Part shown: one piece after another, positions 45,336 to 55,658 of the stretch | How the letters are laid out: every line of letters begins with the position of its first letter | How positions within the stretch are numbered: the stretch's first letter is position 1 | Assembly (NCBI RefSeq): GCF_013409205.1 | Contig: NZ_JACCAE010000001.1 | Span: 1,984,001 to 2,048,000, forward strand | Direction: 5' to 3' | DNA from: Janibacter cremeus | GTDB taxonomy: Bacteria > Actinomycetota > Actinomycetes > Actinomycetales > Dermatophilaceae | DNA length: 64,000 bases | Translations under genes and position numbers: made by a program | The notes under the pieces: model-generated | Told to the model about the DNA's origin: nothing | What the model saw: the letters and a program-made list of their open reading frames with translations, nothing else | The model's database searches: none

Positions 45336-45683
45336 ATGTCCGCCCGAACTCCTGATGAGGTCTCCATTAATCTCGTCAAACTGATGGTGGTGGTCGGCGC
45401 AGTCCTGAGCGCGCTGATCGTGTCAAGTCCGCTCGTGGGCTTCACCAACTCCGTCGCCCTTCCGCTAACAGCCTTTGTGATCGTGGGAATCGCCGCGCTG
45501 TGTGTATCCGCGTACGTGCGCAAGTGGCGGCGCATTCCGTGGTTGCCGCTCGCAGTGCTGGGGGGTGGTTCCCTGATTCACCTCATCGACCCAGGGGTAG
45601 CGATCACGCTGATAGGAGCGCTATTCGTCGCCGCCGCAGTGTGGCATTCCCTCCACATGGAGCAGCGGCCAGCTGCACGTTGA
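45336..45683 (+). CDS. Small four-helix membrane protein, partner of the secreted protein
   Basis: The 115-residue protein (ATG 45336) has four hydrophobic helices separated by short loops (VKLMVVVGAVLSALIVS, LPLTAFVIVGIAALCVSAYV, LPLAVLGGGSLIHLI, ITLIGALFVAAAVW). It begins 10 bases after the upstream stop, so the two form one transcript. Size and position would suit an immunity protein or exporter part, but no family is recognised. It is followed by the left target duplication of the IS element. Confidence 0.6.
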   Translation: MSARTPDEVSINLVKLMVVVGAVLSALIVSSPLVGFTNSVALPLTAFVIVGIAALCVSAYVRKWRRIPWLPLAVLGGGSLIHLIDPGVAITLIGALFVAAAVWHSLHMEQRPAAR

Positions 45684-45749
45684 GAAGATCGCTGGCACTT
45701 TGACGGCTCTTCAACTTTGAGCGTGGTGGACCCTGATTGAGGGCTCGCG

Positions 45750-45791
45750 GCCCTATGGCCAGCATAGGTGTTGTCGAAACATCGTCATCGC
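45750..45791 (+). repeat. 42-bp target-site duplication, left copy
   Basis: The 42 bases from GCCCTATGG to CATCGTCATCGC are repeated exactly at 47561-47602 in the same orientation, directly abutting the two ends of the IS element. Confidence 0.85.
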
Positions 45792-45810
45792 CTGACTTCT
45801 GCCATTTGCC

Positions 45811-47450
45811 TTAGTGCCTGAAGTCGTTGCCCTGGATGGCGTCGATGATGGCTTGCTTTTCGGCAGGGACGTCGGGCGGGAAGGTCTGCTGGGAGGCGTT
45901 GATCGCGACGGTCGCTGAGCGCAGTGGCCGCAGTTGACGCAGTACGTTGCGGATGGCCAGTCCGGAGCGGTTGTGGACCTCGCGGCTGAGGGCCAAAGCG
46001 GTGAACACGATGGTCAGGTGCGCTTCGATCGCTTCACGGGTGTGGCTGAAGATTGGCCGGGCACGCAGGTCGGTCTTGCTCATCCGGAACGAGGCCTCGA
46101 CCTGCCACAACGCGTGGTAACTGGCGATGACCTCACCAGCGGGCATCACCTCGACGGGGATGTTGCTGACGTACCCCTTCAAGCCCACGAGCCGGGAGGC
46201 CTGGTCCAGGACGCGGTTGCCGCCGGTGGTCTTGACGAATCTGGGTGTGCGGGCAGCCTTGGCGCGGTTCTCCTGCAACGTCAACGTCCGTCGATCCCGC
46301 ACCGCCCGCTTCCTGGAGTACGCCCACACCGCCCGCCACGACCCCAGATGCTCAGCCGGGTCCCAGACCGGTTCGGCACGCTTGGCCGAATCGTTCTCAG
46401 CGCGAGCTGCGCTCGTGGCTCGCTTGGGAGTGATGGTGGGGGTACCGCCCTGCACGGAGTGCTTGGGGGAGCGATGACCTGCCCATCAGCGAACGCGTCA
46501 CCGTGCCAGCGGAAGTGGGACGCCAAGTCCCCCGGCGCCTTGACCGCTCGGGAGCCGACGATGAACCGCAGCCCGGCCTCATCCAAAGCGGTCAGGTTCG
46601 CCGTCGACAGCATCCCGGCATCGGCCACGACGACCATGTCCGCCAGCCCGTGCCGGGCCTGGAACTGCTGAACGATCGGGATGATCGTGGTGGTCTCGGC
46701 TGTGTTGCCCTCCCAGCAGCCGATCTCCAGGGGGAACCCGCCCCGGTCGACGAGCAGCCCGACCACGATCTGCGGGTCCACCCGCCGCTCCTTGCTGTAG
46801 CCCACCTTGCGCAACTCATCCTCGTGCTCGGCCTCGAAGTACAACGTCGTCACGTCATACAGGCACAGACTCACATCCCCACAGCTGGCGGCGTGGGTGA
46901 AGCACGCGGTCGCGACCTGGTCGCGGTAGCCCCGCGCCTGGGGCCGAGAAAGGGTCCGGCGCATCGTGCGCTCACTGGCCGGCGCCCGTCCCAGATCGCC
47001 CAGCACCCGCCCGGTATCCAGGATCGAGGTCGGCTCGACCACCCTCGCGATCACCAGGTCCCGGAACGTGGCATCCCCGACCACGTCGAACCCCAGATCG
47101 ACATACAGCTCGGTCAGCACGTCGTACAGCAGCCTCGAGGACGTAGCCGTCACCCGCGGTGCCGCCACTCGAGCGACTTCCTCGCGGCCATCGCCCTGAG
47201 CGAACAGCGACTCTGCCGCGACCTCGGGCAGGAGATCGACCTTCCTTGGGGTCGGCTCGAGCCCCAGCTCCAGCTCGCCCTGCCCCGGATCTGCCAGCAG
47301 CGCCTCGGCCTGGGCCACCAGCACCCCCAACAGCGCGTCGTCATGCGCCGAGCCCACGTGCCTCACGATCCGCCGGCGCCCCTGGACCGACTCAGCGATC
47401 TGCACCGCCGTCGCCCCCGAGGCCGTGCGCACCCGCCGAATCCACGCCAT
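45811..47450 (-). pseudogene. IS1634-family transposase, frameshifted by a short insert
   Basis: The first frame (from ATG 47450) gives MAWIRRVRTASGATAVQIAE and the DDE-type core: VSLCLYDVTTLYFEAEHEDE, IVVGLLVDRGGFPLEIGCWEGN, MVVVADAGMLSTANL. It stays on register to GDAFADGQVIA, then becomes nonsense. Homology resumes in another frame at TITPKRATSAARAENDSAKR and continues through EPVWDPAEHLGSWRAVWAYS, YHALWQVEASFRMSKTDLRA and the catalytic-Glu region to the stop at 45811. The break coincides with a G/C-rich segment at 46435-46472. The IS probably cannot move without help unless ribosomes shift frame. Confidence 0.8.
46435..46472 (+). repeat. Short hairpin element interrupting the transposase
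   Basis: GGTGGGGGTACC, then a GCAC-GGA-GTGC hairpin, then TTGGGGGAG. Removing about 32 of these bases would restore the transposase frame. I recall very similar GGTACCGCCC...GCTTGGGGGAG segments dispersed in Streptomyces genomes; that link is from memory. Confidence 0.55.
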
Positions 47451-47560
47451 CACAGCGAGCGTAGAGCACCAATTAGTGCCTCACGACAACGTCCACGTCA
47501 GCGTTATCGCAGGTCACAAGCCTGCGACTCATCAACTCCGGCAGACCTGTCCGAAGTCAG

Positions 47561-47602
47561 GCCCTATGGCCAGCATAGGTGTTGTCGAAACATCGTCATC
47601 GC
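47561..47602 (+). repeat. 42-bp target-site duplication, right copy
   Basis: Exact copy of 45750-45791, abutting the right IS end. Confidence 0.85.
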
Positions 47603-47943
47603 ACAAGCCCCTTGGACGCGAAACGCGACTCGTTCGCTCACCTGAGCTCCATCGCACGGAGCAGGATGTCTAGGCCCGCGCAGGCGAGTGCCTCGACCAG
47701 GAGCATGGGCCAGAGGTGGCTCGCGCTGCGGCACCGCTCCGCGAGCCGATCGCTCAGTGGCGAGGCGCTCCCGGGGATCTAACCAAGGAGCGCCTCACTC
47801 TCAGTCTCGGGCGAGCTTCTTGTGATGTCCACCGCTACCCAGCTGTGGGAACCGCCTACGGTGATGCCCGGGCCTACCGAGCAGGGTTGCCAAAGTCGTC
47901 CCGCAGGGATCGATCATGGTCAGTGATGTGGGGGCGCTGAGTG
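47603..47943. other. Non-coding or decayed stretch between IS and next gene
   Basis: No frame has convincing coding character. GAGGCGCTCC (47762-47771) and GGAGCGCCTC (47787-47796) form a 10-bp hairpin, perhaps a terminator left from an earlier gene. Confidence 0.45.
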
Positions 47944-48471
47944 CTAGGTGAGGGTCTCGACGAGTTTGATGGCTATCCAGGCGATGAGGACGATCGCGAG
48001 TGTGGGGACGATGAGAACGGCGAGCCCCCAACGTGCCATGGGCAGCATGTCGGCGCCCGTGCGGGGATCGCGCACACGGGTCGACCGGCGGTAGACCCAT
48101 ACGCCTGCCGGGACGCCGATGAAGAGGCCCATGGTCAGCCAGAGCCACCCGGGCTGGTTGAGGTAATCGACGCCCAGCAAGACGGACAACCCACCCAGAG
48201 CTACGAAGGCACCCGCGATGCCAGCCAGCACAGTGATCAGCGCGGTGTGCCACCACGGTTCTGAGCGACGCTCGGTTGTGAGGTCGGCGGCGTAGTCGCG
48301 GGGCGAACCAAATGCCTCGGCTGGGTCTTCACCGGTCTCGGCGACGTGACTTTCGACCTCGGCGACGATCTGCCCGATTCGATCCCCAGGCATGTTTTTG
48401 GGTAGCAGCGCCGAGATCAGCGACTGGCGATAGTTGGCCATCCTCTTCTCGTCCGTACGGTCGGGGGTCAT
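47944..48471 (-). CDS. Membrane protein with N-terminal HAAS/DUF1700-like domain
   Basis: The 175-residue protein has an N-terminal cytoplasmic helical part (NYRQSLISALLPKNMPGDRI, then IVAEVESHVAETGEDPAEAFGSPRDYAADL), the pattern of HAAS/DUF1700 proteins. Three or four helices follow. Such proteins usually sit behind a PadR regulator; none is visible here. ATG 48471 has AAGGAG 8 bases upstream. It diverges from dnaK. Confidence 0.7.
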   Translation of the reverse strand: MTPDRTDEKRMANYRQSLISALLPKNMPGDRIGQIVAEVESHVAETGEDPAEAFGSPRDYAADLTTERRSEPWWHTALITVLAGIAGAFVALGGLSVLLGVDYLNQPGWLWLTMGLFIGVPAGVWVYRRSTRVRDPRTGADMLPMARWGLAVLIVPTLAIVLIAWIAIKLVETLT

Positions 48472-48622
48472 CGATTGCTCCTTACGTCCGGGAGTAGGCG
48501 GCTGCCCGTTCGGTGAAGTCAAGCCAAGCGCTGGTCCGATCGGCCCGCGCACGACGATCTTGTGTCACAAAGGGTCCCGGGGAGCGAAACGATGCTGCGG
48601 GAACAAACCCCCTTCGCCCATG

Positions 48623-48643
48623 GTTGAGCCAAGTGAACTCAAC
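48623..48643. promoter_or_regulatory. HAIR operator 1 (HspR site) upstream of dnaK
   Basis: GTTGAG-N9-CTCAAC, the spacing of the HspR-associated inverted repeat CTTGAGT-N7-ACTCAAG. HspR represses the operon in the absence of heat shock. Confidence 0.88.
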
Positions 48644-48685
48644 TTTTGAGCCTCGGATTTGCGCAGGTCGCAGGTCGGTATCTAA

Positions 48686-48706
48686 GTTGAGCATCAGCAA
48701 CTCAAC
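48686..48706. promoter_or_regulatory. HAIR operator 2 (HspR site) at the dnaK promoter
   Basis: GTTGAG-N9-CTCAAC, overlapping the likely transcription start; TATCTA at 48679-48684 is a plausible -10. The two HAIR sites are 63 bp apart, centre to centre. Confidence 0.88.
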
Positions 48707-48752
48707 TCCCGTCGGGGTCCCGCCCCGACACCCGATTACGAAGGAGCGCCTC

Positions 48753-50647
<1,895 letters not shown>

Positions 50648-50651
<4 letters not shown>

Positions 50652-51292
50652 CCGACCCCAACCAGCCGATCGACCCCGAGGTCAGCGTGGACGCGGTCGA
50701 CGCCACCTCTGGTGCCGAGGAGCCGGTCGAGGCCGAGGTGGTCCCGGAGGCGCAGGAGACTGCGACCTCCGGGGCCGCCCCCGGCGGTGCTTCCGACGGA
50801 GACGACACGGCCCCGTCGGACACCCTTGAGACCGACGTGCACCCCGACACCGTCCTCGCGGCCGAGCGCCTGGAGGACCTGCAGCGGCTGCAGGCCGAGT
50901 ACGTCAACTACAAGCGGCGCGTGGACCGCGACCGGGCGGAGATCCAGATCCGGGCGGCACACGACGTCCTCGAAACGCTCCTGCCGGTGCTCGACGAGAT
51001 CCAGCTCGCCGACCAGCACGGGGACCTGCCCGAGGGCAGCCCGGTGCGCACCATCACCGACAAGTTGCAGCAGTCGCTGGGCAAGTACGGCCTGGAGAGC
51101 GTCGGGGCGAAGGGTGAGCCCTTCGACCCCAACGTCCACGAGGCACTGATGCACGCCGAGTGGGACCCGCAGGACCCGGACCTGCCGACGGGTGCGACCG
51201 AGACGACGATCGTCACGGTGCTCCAGCCCGGCTACCGTGCGGGCGAGCGCGTCCTGCGGGCAGCCCGCGTGGCCGTCGCCGACCCCCAGTAG
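50648..51292 (+). CDS. grpE: Nucleotide exchange factor GrpE
   Basis: The 214-residue protein has an acidic disordered N-terminus (about 75 residues), the coiled-coil start [21 protein letters not shown], and the C-terminal GrpE block [13 protein letters not shown]...[20 protein letters not shown]. It releases ADP from DnaK. GTG 50648 overlaps the dnaK stop by 4 bases. Confidence 0.97.
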
Positions 51293-51319
51293 CAACCTCA
51301 AGCCCGAAAGGAGGAGAAC

Positions 51320-52345
51320 ATGGCAAGTCAGGACTGGTTGGACAAGGACTTCTATGCCGTCCTCGGGGTCAGCAAGGACTCCGAGACGAACGACATCAAG
51401 AAGGCCTACCGCAAGCTCGCCAAGCAGTACCACCCCGACCGCAACGAAGGGGACGCCGCGGCCGAGCAGAAGTTCAAGGACATCGGCGAGGCCCACGCCG
51501 TGCTCTCCGACCCCGAGGAGCGCAGCGAGTACGACGCGATCCGCTCCATGACCGGCGGGGGTGCCCGCTTCACCGCGGGTGGCCCCGGCGGCAACGGGGG
51601 CTTCGAGGACATCTTCTCCGCCTTCGGTGGGGGAGGGGGCGGCTCCCGGATGCGCTACAGCACCGGGGGTGGCTCCCCCTTCGCCGGGGGCGGGGCCGGT
51701 GAGCCGGACCTGGAGGACATCCTCTCGATGTTCGGCGGCGGTGGTGGTCCCGCCGGTTTCGGCGGACAGGGCGCCGGATTCCGCGCACCCCGTGGCCCGC
51801 AGAAGGGGGGCGACCTCACCGCGCGTACGCGACTGTCCTTCCGTGACGCAGTCGAGGGGCGCACGATCTCCCTCGACGTGAACGGCGAGAAGGTCACCGC
51901 CAAGATCCCGGCCGGGGTCAAGGACGGGCAGAAGATCCGCGTGCGCGGCAAGGGCGCCCACGGCGACCCGCAGGCCGGACGCGGCGACCTGATCCTCACC
52001 GTCTCGGTGGACACGCACGCCGTCTTCGGCCGGGACGGCAACAACCTGACGATCGACCTGCCGGTCACCTTCGCCGAGGCGACGCTCGGGGCGACCGTGG
52101 CCGTGCCGACCCTCGACGGGTCGAGCGTGAAGGTCAAGATCGCCCCCGGGACGCCCAGTGGTCGCGTACTGCGACTCAAGGGCCGCGGTGTCCAGAGCGC
52201 CAAGGCGAAGGGCGACCTCCTGGCCAAGGTGCAGGTCGTCGTGCCGACGGATCTCAGCGACGCCGAGCGCGAGGCCGTCGAGGTCCTGCGTGACTCGGCC
52301 ACCGACGACCCGCGGGCGGACCTCACCTCCGCGGCGCGGGCCTGA
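51320..52345 (+). CDS. dnaJ: DnaJ-type co-chaperone without zinc finger
   Basis: The 341-residue protein has a J domain ([18 protein letters not shown] with HPD), a Gly/Phe-rich linker, and a DnaJ C-terminal domain pair. The four CxxCxGxG zinc motifs of type I DnaJ are missing, making it a type II/CbpA-like protein. It stimulates DnaK ATPase and delivers substrates. GGAGGAG lies upstream of ATG 51320. Confidence 0.93.
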   Translation: MASQDWLDKDFYAVLGVSKDSETNDIKKAYRKLAKQYHPDRNEGDAAAEQKFKDIGEAHAVLSDPEERSEYDAIRSMTGGGARFTAGGPGGNGGFEDIFSAFGGGGGGSRMRYSTGGGSPFAGGGAGEPDLEDILSMFGGGGGPAGFGGQGAGFRAPRGPQKGGDLTARTRLSFRDAVEGRTISLDVNGEKVTAKIPAGVKDGQKIRVRGKGAHGDPQAGRGDLILTVSVDTHAVFGRDGNNLTIDLPVTFAEATLGATVAVPTLDGSSVKVKIAPGTPSGRVLRLKGRGVQSAKAKGDLLAKVQVVVPTDLSDAEREAVEVLRDSATDDPRADLTSAARA

Positions 52346-52363
52346 CCTGCGGGACTGACCGAC

Positions 52364-52407
52364 GAAGGCGTCGTCTTGAGGTGCGACGCAGGAGCCACGA
52401 AAGGGAG
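52364..52407 (+). repeat. Palindromic repeat copy C (shortened) in the dnaJ-hspR gap
   Basis: GAAGGCGTCGTCTTGAGG continues with GTGCGACGCA and then AGGAGCCACGAAAGGGAG. The first 27 bases match copy A (5731) with three differences; the hairpin part is absent. The end supplies the hspR ribosome site. Confidence 0.7.
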
Positions 52408-52415
52408 TGAGCTCG

Positions 52416-52913
52416 ATGGCCCGGATCTCCGGACTGAGCGGAGAGGACCAGACCCCGGTCTTCGTCATCTCCGTCGCCGCCGAGCTCGCCGGCATGCACG
52501 CGCAGACGCTGCGCCAGTACGACCGGATCGGCCTCGTCATTCCCTCGCGCACCCGCGGTGGCGGTCGGCGGTACAGCGCCGCCGACGTCACCCGGCTGCG
52601 CGAGGTGCAGCGCCTCTCCCAGGACGAGGGCGTCTCCCTCGGGGGGATCCAGCGCATCTTCGAGCTCGAGCACCGGGTCGCCGCCCTGCGCGCCCGGGTC
52701 GACGAGCTCGACGCGGAGCTCGACGGGGCCCGCGAGGAGCTCGGCCAGGGCCGACGATTCTTCGCCGTCGGCTCCCAGGGCGACATCGTCGCCCTGCGCC
52801 ACGGGCAGCGCCCGCGTCCCCGAAACGCCGGTCAGGCCCTCGTCGTGTGGCGTCCGCGCCCCCGACTGAGCGCGCACACTCCCCTCCTCCCTCGGAGGGC
52901 AGGGGGCGGCTGA
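52416..52913 (+). CDS. hspR: Heat shock repressor HspR (MerR family)
   Basis: The 165-residue protein has the MerR-type DNA-binding region: FVISVAAELAGMHAQTLRQYDRIGLVIPSRTRGGGRRYSAADVTRL, then a coiled coil. It binds HAIR sites with DnaK as co-repressor and closes the dnaK operon in a feedback loop; HAIR sites are at 48623, 48686 and 60862. ATG 52416 is preferred (AAAGGGAG 8 bases upstream) over GTG 52407. The C-terminal tail after VVWRPRP is extended by about 16 residues compared with my memory of the family. Confidence 0.94.
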   Translation: MARISGLSGEDQTPVFVISVAAELAGMHAQTLRQYDRIGLVIPSRTRGGGRRYSAADVTRLREVQRLSQDEGVSLGGIQRIFELEHRVAALRARVDELDAELDGAREELGQGRRFFAVGSQGDIVALRHGQRPRPRNAGQALVVWRPRPRLSAHTPLLPRRAGGG

Positions 52914-52938
52914 CGCCGGGGGATGGCACGCTGGGGTC

Positions 52939-53505
52939 ATGCCCCTGCCTCGTGATGCCGCCTCCGTCTTCGACCGCAAGAACACGCCGTTGATGCGGCT
53001 CGTCGACTCCGCCGACCCGCTGGAGCTCGCCGGTCCCAGCCCCTGCGAGGGCTGGACGGGCTCCGACGTGGTCCAGCACCTCATCGACACCCAGCGCGAC
53101 TTCCTGCAGAAGGCCGGAGCCGACATGCCCGACCCGACGCCGACGACCGAGGCCCTGGGTGCGTCCACCGCGTGGCGCACGCACGCCGAAGCGGTGGCCC
53201 GCCAGCTCGCCGACGACACCCTTGCCGAGCGGCCCTACGACACGCCCTTCGGCAGCACGACCGTCGGTGGCGCCTTCGACCGGTTCTACGGCTTCGACCT
53301 GCTGGTCCACCGCTGGGACATCGGCCGGACCGCCGGCATCGACGTGGTCTTCAGCGACCGCGAGCTCGACCAGATCGAGGCGGCCATCGACGGCTTCGGG
53401 GAGGCCATCCGCGGCGAAGGGGTGTGCGCCCCGGCGGTGGAGCTCCCCGGCGACGCCTCCCGCCAGGACCGCCTCATCGGCCGCACCGGCCGCGACCCCC
53501 GCTGA
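52939..53505 (+). CDS. TIGR03086-type DinB/maleylpyruvate isomerase-like protein
   Basis: The 188-residue protein has the mycothiol-dependent DinB_2 pattern: LAGPSPCEGWTGSDVVQHLIDTQRDF (first metal His) and RFYGFDLLVHRWDIGRTAG (second His). Actinobacteria use such enzymes with mycothiol for metabolite transfer or detoxification; substrate unknown. No ribosome site is seen before ATG 52939, only 25 bases after hspR. It converges with 53507. Confidence 0.8.
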   Translation: MPLPRDAASVFDRKNTPLMRLVDSADPLELAGPSPCEGWTGSDVVQHLIDTQRDFLQKAGADMPDPTPTTEALGASTAWRTHAEAVARQLADDTLAERPYDTPFGSTTVGGAFDRFYGFDLLVHRWDIGRTAGIDVVFSDRELDQIEAAIDGFGEAIRGEGVCAPAVELPGDASRQDRLIGRTGRDPR

Positions 53506-53506
53506 G

Positions 53507-54712
53507 TCAGGCGAGGAAGTCGGTCAGGCCTGCCAGCAGTCGGTCGACGTCCGAGTCGTCGGTGTAGGGCGCCAGCCCCACCCGCATCCCGAGGTCCACT
53601 GGCAGGTCCAGCGCCCGGAAGGTCTCGTAGGCGTAGAAGGTCCCGGCCGGGGCGAGGACGTCGCGCTCGCCGAGGAAGCGCTTGGCCCGGGCAGCGTCTT
53701 GGTCGGCGAAGGTGAAGAACAGCGTGGGGGTGCGCCGCTGCGCCACGGAGTGCAGGGTGACGCGGTCGCCCAGCTCGGCCAGGTCCTCTTCGACCCGCCG
53801 GCGCAGCCGCGTCTCGTGCTCGTGCACGAGCTCGTGGGCCCGGACCAGCCGTTCCGGTCGGCTGCCACCCTCCGGGGCGATGCCCGCGATGACGTCGACC
53901 GCCGCCGTCGCGCCGGCCATCAACTCGTAGGGGAGCGTCCCCAGCTCGAAGCGCTCCGGGACCGCATCCGTGGAGGGCAGCAACTTGTCGGGGTGGAGGC
54001 TCGCCAGCAGTTCGGGGTCCGCGGCGAGCGCGGCGCAGTGCGGCCCGAAGAACTTGTAGGGCGAGCAGACGTAGAAGTCCGCGCCCAGGGCGGCGACGTC
54101 CACGCTCGCATGTGCCGTGTGGTGGACCCCGTCGACGTAGACGAGGGCGCCGACGTCGTCGGCGGCTTCGGCGACCCGGGCGACCTGCGGCTGGGTGCCC
54201 AACAGGTTCGACGCCGCGGTGAGCGCCACGAGGCGGGTGCGGCCGGTGACCACCCCGTCGATGCCGCTGAGGTCGAGGTCGCCCGTGGCCGGGTCGAGCG
54301 GCAGCCACCGCACGGTCGCACCGACGGCCTTGGCCACCTGCACCCAGGGGCGCACGTTCGAGTCGTGGTCGAGCTCGGAGAGGACGACGTCATCACCCGG
54401 TCCCCACCCCTTCGCCAGGGTCCGCGCGATGTCATAGGTGATCTGGGTGGCGCTGCGGCCGTAGACGATACCCTCCGGCCGGGCGCCGAGCAGGTCGGCC
54501 AGCGCACTGCGGAAGCCGGCGATCGCCTCCTCGGCGTTGGTCTCGCTGACCAGGTCGTCCCCGCGGTTGGACAGCGGCCCGGTGAGGGTGCGGGCGATCG
54601 CCTCGCCCACCTCGGCCGGTGTCTGGGTCCCTCCGGGACCGTCGAAGTGGGCGATGCCGGAGGACAGGGAGGGGAAGCGCGCGCGCAGCGCGGCGACGTC
54701 GAGGCCGGACAC
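53507..54712 (-). CDS. Cysteine desulfurase-like class V aminotransferase (TIGR01976 type)
   Basis: The 401-residue PLP enzyme begins DVAALRARFPSLSSGIAHFDGPGGTQTP, has the cofactor-lysine motif VCSPYKFFGPHC and the cofactor phosphate patterns GRSATQITYDIARTL and HDSNVRPW. This is the 'cysteine desulfurase-like protein' branch, not a true SufS or IscS. Its substrate is unknown. GTG 54712 lies one base after the SRPBCC stop, so the pair is coupled. Confidence 0.83.
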   Translation of the reverse strand: MSGLDVAALRARFPSLSSGIAHFDGPGGTQTPAEVGEAIARTLTGPLSNRGDDLVSETNAEEAIAGFRSALADLLGARPEGIVYGRSATQITYDIARTLAKGWGPGDDVVLSELDHDSNVRPWVQVAKAVGATVRWLPLDPATGDLDLSGIDGVVTGRTRLVALTAASNLLGTQPQVARVAEAADDVGALVYVDGVHHTAHASVDVAALGADFYVCSPYKFFGPHCAALAADPELLASLHPDKLLPSTDAVPERFELGTLPYELMAGATAAVDVIAGIAPEGGSRPERLVRAHELVHEHETRLRRRVEEDLAELGDRVTLHSVAQRRTPTLFFTFADQDAARAKRFLGERDVLAPAGTFYAYETFRALDLPVDLGMRVGLAPYTDDSDVDRLLAGLTDFLA

Positions 54713-54713
54713 G

Positions 54714-55178
54714 TCAGTTGCTCACCGCAGCGGCGAGACGTCCGAGGGTGTCCTCGAGGTTCTCCTGGGTGACAAGGGGGAAGTCGATCTTCTCCAGCAG
54801 CGCCTCGTCGGTGACATCGCTCCAGTCGTAGGTATGGGTGACCAGGGTGTGGTCCCGGCCCTCGGGCGCGAGCTCCCACAGCCACTCCCAGCCGGGCGGC
54901 TCGGTGCCTGCCGGCGCGGTCTTCCAGCCGACCATCTTGTTCTCGCTGTACGCGGTCACGTGGTTGTCGGTCTGGTAGTCGCCCCCCATGTGGTCGCCGG
55001 ACATGTTCATCGTGAACACCTCACCGACGGACTGGATCCGGTCGGCGTTGTCGACCGATCGGACGAACCCGGACCCATCGAGGTCGGGGTGGCGCTCGGG
55101 GTTGGTCAGCACCTCGAAGACGTCCTCGGTGGGCGCGTCGATGGTGCGCTGGACGGTGATCTTCTTTTCCTGTGCCAT
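54714..55178 (-). CDS. SRPBCC family protein
   Basis: The 154-residue protein starts KKITVQRTIDAPTEDVFEVLTNPERHPDLDGSG, a START/AHSA1-like opening, and ends with a long helix (TQENLEDTLGRLAAAV). It likely binds a hydrophobic ligand. It is the first gene of the pair with the PLP enzyme. Confidence 0.8.
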   Translation of the reverse strand: MAQEKKITVQRTIDAPTEDVFEVLTNPERHPDLDGSGFVRSVDNADRIQSVGEVFTMNMSGDHMGGDYQTDNHVTAYSENKMVGWKTAPAGTEPPGWEWLWELAPEGRDHTLVTHTYDWSDVTDEALLEKIDFPLVTQENLEDTLGRLAAAVSN

Positions 55179-55282
55179 GTCTCGACAAGACCACGTCTCC
55201 TCGGCGCTGTAAAGCCGGGTCCGCCCCGGGCCCGACACCCGCGACGTGGCATCGTCGGTGGCGTCCGTGGGAAAGTCGGGGC

Positions 55283-55540
55283 ATGACCGAGCACCTGATG
55301 GTCTTCCCCGACCGTGACGATGCCGAGCGCATCGCGGACGACCTGATCGACGAGGGATTTCTCGAGGTGCGGGTCGTGCGCGAGGCCCTCGCCGGGGAGG
55401 ACGACGGAGAGGACCACGAGTGGGCGGTCCACGTGGTCGCGCCCCCGCAGTCGCCTGATGGTGCCTCGGACGCGGTCCGCGAGCGGTTCGTCGCGCTGGC
55501 CGAGGAGTTCGACGGCTGGTACGACCCCGACCCCGCCTGA
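55283..55540 (+). CDS. RraB-like ribonuclease E inhibitor family protein
   Basis: The 85-residue acidic protein resembles the RraB fold: VFPDRDDAERIADDLIDEGF...REALAGEDDGEDHEWAVHVV...FVALAEEFDGWYD. In E. coli RraB inhibits RNase E; here the role is inferred only from similarity. ATG 55283 is the preferred start. Monocistronic. Confidence 0.65.
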   Translation: MTEHLMVFPDRDDAERIADDLIDEGFLEVRVVREALAGEDDGEDHEWAVHVVAPPQSPDGASDAVRERFVALAEEFDGWYDPDPA

Positions 55541-55658
55541 CACGGGGGTGCGAGCGGAACTTTCCGTGCCGGGGTCCCGTTGTGCCACGATGTCGATTGA
55601 AATCTGCCCACGGACGCACTGAGGACGTCCACGGGAGCGAGCGCGAAGGGTGGCACCT

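Larger units (their letters stand above)
45792..47560 (-). mobile_element. IS1634/IS1549-type insertion sequence, 1,769 bp, broken transposase
   Basis: The ends are CTGACTTC (45792-45799) and GAAGTCAG (47553-47560), an 8-bp perfect terminal inverted repeat. It is flanked by 42-bp direct repeats. Long and variable target duplications are a known trait of IS1634 and IS1549. The single transposase gene is on the minus strand and carries a frame-breaking insert. Confidence 0.85.

Noticed and set aside
46281..46472. Programmed ribosomal frameshift in the transposase
   Set aside because: Possible, but the break coincides with a separable hairpin insert, so a disrupting insertion is simpler; kept as an alternative.
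45750..47602. Two 42-bp direct repeats as a CRISPR remnant
   Set aside because: Only two copies, exactly at the ends of an IS with inverted termini; target duplication explains them.
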